Below, piece after piece: positions 6,109-9,369 of a stretch of DNA of 9,369 nucleotides. Origin of the DNA: an uncultured bacterium (GTDB lineage: Bacteria; Cyanobacteriota; Vampirovibrionia; Gastranaerophilales; Gastranaerophilaceae); contig CASGAK010000132.1 in assembly GCA_949299435.1 (NCBI GenBank), forward strand, positions 1-9,369, given 5' to 3'. The translations under genes were made by a program, and so were the position numbers. A model generated the notes under the pieces. That model ran no database searches and was not told where the DNA came from. It saw only the letters and a list, made by a program, of their open reading frames with translations. How positions within the stretch are numbered: position 1 is the first letter of the stretch; the number at the start of each line of letters is the position of its first letter.

Positions 6109-7098
6109 TTAATTAGTAGCAATTTTACTGTTTTCACCGAATAAAAACACTTGGATTGCATTTTCTGCTGTCTTTACAGGGCGGTAAAAATGTTTTACGA
6201 GCAAAATTTGGTTTTGTATTGGGATATAATTTTTGTTCTTTAAATATCCCCCCAGCTTTTCAGTTGATTTTGCGTAATTCTTTTGCTTGATAAAAGGATA
6301 AAATACACTTCTTCTTCTGTCGATTTCAGAAATTGCGTATTTTAATATATAATCATAAGAAATTTCGTAGCCGTCATTAGTTACAAAATCAATTATAAAA
6401 TTGTTATTATCGCTTGTTGTAATGGATAAGTATGCGATAATTTTTTTATGTACAGGTTCTTCAAGTACATATCTGTTTTTGTAAAATTGTGAATATCCTC
6501 CTAAAATTGGATCTTCAAATTCTTGTTTAATTCTTTCCAAAGATGCTTTATAAATAGTTTCGATTTCGCTGTTGTATAGTTTACAAACATATTTAGCATC
6601 ACTGTTGTTGAAAGGTCTGAATCCGCAAGGAATCTCTTTTGACTTTTCAAAATTTTCGACCTTCCATAGAGTTTCGCTTGCACACTGCCTGAATCCGCAG
6701 CCATCTGTAAAAAGTTTTAATAATTCATCATGACATTCATCTACTGATACAATGAAAGAGGTTGCACCTTTTGCAGAGTATTTTGAGGTTACAAAATCAA
6801 TTAACTGTTTGCCTGCATCATAGAGGTTGTTTTGAAATACAAGTCTTGTAATGTTAATTTTATAAGGGTTTCCTATCGCAGGCTCGATAGTGATAATCCC
6901 TAAAATTTCTTTGCCATCTAGTAGTATGTAGGATTCATTTAAGAATTTGTATTTCAAAGGCAATATTGAGCTGATAATCCCGAATGGCTCATTTAAAAGT
7001 GCTTTATAGAAAAATTCACCCTCAGAAGAACCTAAATATGAGATCATCTTTTTTATTTTAGGATAGTCAAAACAAGTTAATTTTCGGATACGTGTCAT
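6109..7098 (-). CDS. GNAT-family acetyltransferase, probably two fused GNAT domains
   Basis: This is predicted to be a cytoplasmic acyl-CoA-dependent N-acyltransferase with unknown substrate. Residues 1-148 show GNAT order: an opening RIRKLTCFDYPKI helix, strands YILLDGKEILGIITIEP, then ITRLVFQNNLYDAGKQLIDF (83-102), where AGKQL corresponds to the acetyl-CoA loop and helix in degenerate form, and GCGFRQCASETLWKVE at the end. Residues 158-305 restart with CGFRPFNNSDAKYVCKLYN, then YVLEE...IIAYLSI, IIDFV and a final NYIPIQNQILLVK, which looks like a second, more diverged GNAT fold. The ATG at 7098 has no ribosome site; the promoter -10 lies only six bases upstream, implying a leaderless mRNA. 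It is divergent from the dehydrogenase operon and converges on the prepilin gene, with only 42 bp and no clear terminator between them. Confidence 0.72.
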   Translation of the reverse strand: MTRIRKLTCFDYPKIKKMISYLGSSEGEFFYKALLNEPFGIISSILPLKYKFLNESYILLDGKEILGIITIEPAIGNPYKINITRLVFQNNLYDAGKQLIDFVTSKYSAKGATSFIVSVDECHDELLKLFTDGCGFRQCASETLWKVENFEKSKEIPCGFRPFNNSDAKYVCKLYNSEIETIYKASLERIKQEFEDPILGGYSQFYKNRYVLEEPVHKKIIAYLSITTSDNNNFIIDFVTNDGYEISYDYILKYAISEIDRRRSVFYPFIKQKNYAKSTEKLGGYLKNKNYIPIQNQILLVKHFYRPVKTAENAIQVFLFGENSKIATN

Positions 7099-7104
7099 AT
7101 TCTT

Positions 7105-7133
7105 ATTATATATTCTATTTAACAGTTTCGCAA
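7105..7133 (-). promoter_or_regulatory. Promoter of the GNAT gene, predicting a leaderless mRNA
   Basis: On the minus strand, TTGCGA (7128-7133), a 17-bp spacer and a perfect TATAAT (7105-7110) end six bases before the ATG (7096-7098). The usual start, about seven bases after the -10, falls on or next to the A of the ATG. No Shine-Dalgarno sequence precedes the ATG, which fits leaderless translation. Confidence 0.7.
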
Positions 7134-7147
7134 GTTTGTGTTAAAAT
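7119..7147 (+). promoter_or_regulatory. Promoter of the dehydrogenase pair, interleaved with the GNAT promoter
   Basis: TTAACA (7119-7124, five of six consensus bases), a 17-bp spacer and TAAAAT (7142-7147) preceded by TG (7139-7140) form a strong extended -10 promoter. Its -35 lies inside the spacer of the opposing promoter, and the opposing -35 (7128-7133) lies inside this spacer, so one polymerase should exclude the other. Transcription would start near 7154, just ahead of the ribosome site at 7156-7161. Confidence 0.7.
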
Positions 7148-7166
7148 TTATGTGAAGAGGGATTGT

Positions 7167-8177
7167 ATGAAAATTGCAGTTATAGATGATGATAAAATTA
7201 CGATTAAAAAAACTGATGATATAAAATTAGACAGGCGAATGGGGGCAGTGGTAAAAGTATTAGGCTGCGGACTTTGTGGATCGGATATAGTTAAATTTAG
7301 AGAAAAAATTTCACCAAACGGTACTGTGCTGGGGCATGAAATTGTTGCTGAAATTATAGAAATTAATTCATCTGCTGATTTTAAACCTGGGGATAAAATT
7401 GTTACTTCACACCATATTCCTTGTGGGCAGTGCATATTTTGTAAATCAGGGAATGTGTCAATGTGTAAGCATTTTAAAAGTACAAACATTATGCCCGGAG
7501 GGTTTAGTGAATATGTCTTTTTATCTGAGGAGCATTTGTTGAATGTCGCTCATTTATTGCCGGAAAATCTTGATGAAATAGAGGGATCTTTTTATGAACC
7601 TTTGGGGTGTTGTGTGAGAGCGGTGCACCGTGCTGAGTTGAGAGAAAATTCAACTGTTCTTGTAGTTGGTCTTGGCTCTATCGGGATTTTAATGGCTCAA
7701 GCTCTTAAAGCGTTTGGTATGAATGTGATAGGCTGTGATCTTTTGAGTGAAAGAGTTGATTTGTTAAAAAATTTCCAAATAGATGCAATAAATTCATCAG
7801 ATTTTGATAAAACACAAAAATATATTTTTGAGAAAACCGATAATTATGGTGTAGATGCGGTGTTTATGACATCAGGTGCGGATAAAGCAATTGATTTTGC
7901 TCTTAAAATGGTTAGAAACGGCGGTAAAATACTTGTGTTTGCGAGTACCCCTAAAAATTTCGGCTACCCAAATAATGAAATTTACTATCGTGAGTTGACC
8001 GTACTTGGAAGTTATTCTCCCGCCCCGTCGGATTTGAAAGAATCTTTATCGCTTTTGTGTACAGGTAAAGTTAAAGTTAAGGGTTTGTCAACTGTATATA
8101 ATTTTGATAATATTTACAAGGCATTTGAAGATACCATATCAAACCGAATTTTGAAAGCATATATAAAAATTTCATAA
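7167..8177 (+). CDS. Zinc-dependent medium-chain dehydrogenase, NAD-type
   Basis: This 336-residue cytoplasmic alcohol/polyol dehydrogenase belongs to the zinc MDR family (sorbitol/threonine dehydrogenase-like). Catalytic-zinc residues are C37 (GLCGSD) and H57-E58 (GHE), with E144 in YEPLGC. The structural zinc site is complete: C86, C89, C92 and C100. The Rossmann motif GLGSIG is at 168-173, and D191 at the end of the second strand (VIGCD) points to NAD(H). The substrate is unknown; a secondary alcohol, sugar alcohol or amino alcohol is inferred. The ATG at 7167 is chosen because AGAGGG lies five bases upstream and the family-like sequence starts here; an in-frame ATG at 7092 lies upstream of the promoter, overlaps the GNAT gene and lacks a ribosome site. 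The stop is 16 bp before a second dehydrogenase of the same family, so the two form an operon. Confidence 0.9.
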   Translation: MKIAVIDDDKITIKKTDDIKLDRRMGAVVKVLGCGLCGSDIVKFREKISPNGTVLGHEIVAEIIEINSSADFKPGDKIVTSHHIPCGQCIFCKSGNVSMCKHFKSTNIMPGGFSEYVFLSEEHLLNVAHLLPENLDEIEGSFYEPLGCCVRAVHRAELRENSTVLVVGLGSIGILMAQALKAFGMNVIGCDLLSERVDLLKNFQIDAINSSDFDKTQKYIFEKTDNYGVDAVFMTSGADKAIDFALKMVRNGGKILVFASTPKNFGYPNNEIYYRELTVLGSYSPAPSDLKESLSLLCTGKVKVKGLSTVYNFDNIYKAFEDTISNRILKAYIKIS

Positions 8178-8193
8178 TAAAAAGGATTAATCA

Positions 8194-9234
8194 ATGAAAG
8201 CGATACAATATTACGGACCACTGAATGTACGATATGAAGATGTGATGGTAAAACCTCCCGAGCAAGGGGAAATTGTTGTAAAAGTTATGTCTGCTTTGAC
8301 TTGCGGAACTGATGTAAAAACTTACAGACGCGGTCACCCTGTACTTATTAAAAATGTTCCATCAGGTTTTGGACATGAATTTTCTGGGATTATAGAGCGA
8401 GTGGGACATGGGGTAACTAAATTCAAAGTCGGTGATAGGGTTGTGTGTGCAAATTCTGCTCCTTGCGGAAATTGTTTCTATTGCAGACGGGGTGAATATA
8501 ATCTTTGTGAAAATTTGGACTTGCTTAATGGTGCCTATGCTCAATATATTACAGTTCCTGCAAGAATTGTCGAAAAAAATACACTGATTTTGCCCGATGA
8601 TTTAAGTTTTGATAAAGCGGCATTTTGCGAGCCGCTTGCAAATGTCGTGCATGGTGTGGAAAGAACAGGAATTACAAAAGGTCAAACTGTCGGTATTATA
8701 GGAATCGGACCTATAGGGCTTATGTTTGCAAGACTTGCAAAACTTAAGGGTGCTAAAGTTATCGTGGCAGGCAGAAATCCTATAAAACTTAAATTGGCTG
8801 AGGAATTTGCACATGCTGACGATATTGTGGATTTGACGAGATACCCGAATCCTGAAAAGATTTTTATGGACTTTACTGAGGAGCATAAAGGCTTAGATGT
8901 CGCAGTAGAATGTGTAGGACTTCCTGAAATTTGGGAACGCATATTTTCCTTCGTCCGTCCTGGTGGAACGGTGCACTTTTTTGGCGGCTGCAAATCAGGT
9001 TCTACGGTTACTTTTGATACAACTAAAATGCACTATGGTGATATACGCTTAATGAGTGTTTTTCATCATACTCCGCAGTATTTTAGGCAAGCACTTGATT
9101 ATATTGCATCAGGGGAAGTTGAAGTAGAAAAATTAATCACAGGTACCTTAGGACTTAAAGATGTGGAGTATGCGATGCAAGAACATATTGCTGGGCGAGC
9201 TGTGAAATTTTTAATAAAACCTTGGGAGTTATAA
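8194..9234 (+). CDS. Zinc-dependent medium-chain dehydrogenase, possibly NADP-type
   Basis: A second zinc MDR enzyme (346 residues), diverged from its neighbour. Catalytic-zinc residues are C37 (LTCGTD) and H61-E62 (GHEF), with CEPLA at 145-149. Structural-zinc cysteines are C91, C94, C97 and C105. The nucleotide fold has GIGPIG at 170-175. Where the first enzyme has Asp, this one has AGRNP (192-196) with no acidic residue and an Arg at 194, a pattern usually linked to NADP(H); that is inference. The start is supported by AAAGGA seven bases upstream of the ATG and by the standard MKAIQYYGPL opening. The gene is cotranscribed with the first dehydrogenase and followed by a terminator. The two could act in sequence on one substrate or exchange reducing equivalents through a shared carbonyl/alcohol pair. 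Threonine dehydrogenase, L-iditol dehydrogenase and aminocyclitol dehydrogenase are all possible relatives. Confidence 0.9.
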   Translation: MKAIQYYGPLNVRYEDVMVKPPEQGEIVVKVMSALTCGTDVKTYRRGHPVLIKNVPSGFGHEFSGIIERVGHGVTKFKVGDRVVCANSAPCGNCFYCRRGEYNLCENLDLLNGAYAQYITVPARIVEKNTLILPDDLSFDKAAFCEPLANVVHGVERTGITKGQTVGIIGIGPIGLMFARLAKLKGAKVIVAGRNPIKLKLAEEFAHADDIVDLTRYPNPEKIFMDFTEEHKGLDVAVECVGLPEIWERIFSFVRPGGTVHFFGGCKSGSTVTFDTTKMHYGDIRLMSVFHHTPQYFRQALDYIASGEVEVEKLITGTLGLKDVEYAMQEHIAGRAVKFLIKPWEL

Positions 9235-9248
9235 ATTAAATTTTACAA

Positions 9249-9281
9249 AAAAAGAGCGGGTAAATTTTACCCGCTCTTTTT
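9249..9281. terminator. Rho-independent terminator after the dehydrogenase pair
   Basis: A perfect stem of at least 14 bp (9249-9262 with 9268-9281, core AGAGCGGGTA/TACCCGCTCT) has a small loop and ends in five T on the plus strand. On the minus strand it is followed by a longer run of T (the complement of 9247-9253), so it could also stop transcription arriving from the right edge. It starts 15 bases after the dehydrogenase stop codon. Confidence 0.9.
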
Positions 9282-9306
9282 GATGCTCTCAACTTCTTAA
9301 AAACTT

Positions 9307-9340
9307 CTTGCTGTTACCACACTTACTTAACGACAGCAAG
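9307..9340 (-). repeat. Inverted repeat CTTGCTGT / ACAGCAAG near the window edge
   Basis: Perfect 8-bp arms (9307-9314 and 9333-9340) enclose 18 bases. Read on the minus strand the hairpin is followed within a few bases by GTTTTT, a terminator-like arrangement, and it spans the stop codon of the possible partial gene at the edge. The large loop makes it a weak terminator at best; the stronger one at 9249-9281 follows. Confidence 0.4.
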
Positions 9341-9369
9341 TTTTGGTCTAATGCCTGATTCCATATTAA
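9323..9369 (-). CDS. Possible 3' end of a minus-strand gene (13-15 codons visible)
   Basis: A frame open from the window edge reads NMESGIRPKLAVVK and then a TAA at 9323-9325. It faces the dehydrogenase operon, and the terminator at 9249-9281, with its U-tract on the minus strand too, suits a convergent transcript. A second minus frame is also open from the edge to a TGA at 9289-9291, so the choice of frame is uncertain. Too little is visible to name a product, and the stretch may be non-coding. Confidence 0.3.
   Translation of the reverse strand, partial: NMESGIRPKLAVVK

Noticed and set aside
7092..7166. N-terminal extension of the first dehydrogenase from an ATG at 7092
   Set aside because: The ATG lies upstream of the predicted transcription start, overlaps the GNAT start codon region and has no ribosome site; the sequence between is promoter DNA, and the extension does not look like a dehydrogenase N-terminus.
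8602..8993. Minus-strand reading frames opposite the second dehydrogenase
   Set aside because: They overlap conserved zinc-dehydrogenase coding sequence, have no family signature, and are Cys/Ser/His-rich in the way shadows of such genes are.

Overview
The window is AT-rich, gene-dense bacterial DNA. The best taxonomic clue is the prepilin-like gene in the middle: its N-terminus (GFTLAEVLITLG, then an IIGIIAAMTLP-type helix) and a DVNG...KPN..GRD motif are typical of the large pilin/pseudopilin families of gut Gastranaerophilales (Melainabacteria/Vampirovibrionia, non-photosynthetic relatives of cyanobacteria). This assignment is an inference from protein style; a low-GC Firmicute or Elusimicrobium is not excluded. 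Shine-Dalgarno sites and sigma70-type promoters (TTGCAT/TTGCGA/TTAACA with TATAAT/TAAAAT at 17-bp spacing) are easy to see.

Layout. (1) 1-978, plus strand: 3' part of a sucrose/GPH-type major facilitator transporter, cut by the window edge. It ends at a long perfect hairpin (989-1041) that serves it and the convergent gene beyond. (2) 5172 down to 1058, minus strand: ilvC (ketol-acid reductoisomerase), a YhaM-type OB-fold/HD exoribonuclease, two tandem thymidylate-kinase paralogues that overlap by one base, then an unassigned protein with a lysine-rich linker and an OmpR/PhoB-like winged helix. The first four look like one transcription unit; the last has its own possible promoter. (3) 5246-6066, plus strand: a strong promoter, a strong ribosome site and an ATG lead into a 12-G homopolymer that puts the prepilin gene out of frame. 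(4) 7098-6109, minus strand: a protein that looks like two fused GNAT acetyltransferase domains, whose predicted transcript starts at or next to its ATG (leaderless). (5) 7167-9234, plus strand: two tandem zinc-dependent medium-chain dehydrogenases with apparently different cofactor preference, closed by a clear terminator at 9249-9281. (6) 9323-9369, minus strand: possibly the last codons of another gene.

The most notable signal is the poly-G tract in the prepilin leader. In this assembly (12 G) translation from the ribosome-bound ATG stops after 14 codons; 8, 11 or 14 G would restore one frame through the whole pilin. Because the tract lies in the leader that prepilin peptidase removes, all in-frame lengths would yield the same mature pilin, as expected for a clean ON/OFF phase-variation switch. 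A homopolymer assembly error is the main alternative. Next in interest are the interleaved divergent promoters at 7105-7147, with the leaderless acetyltransferase, and the duplicated thymidylate kinase, which lacks the usual EPGGT motif.

The genes do not form one obvious pathway: the minus-strand block is housekeeping (branched-chain amino acids, RNA turnover, dTTP supply), while the pilin and the dehydrogenase pair look accessory. No RNA genes, CRISPR arrays or insertion sequences were seen. No gene-free stretch exceeds 300 bases.
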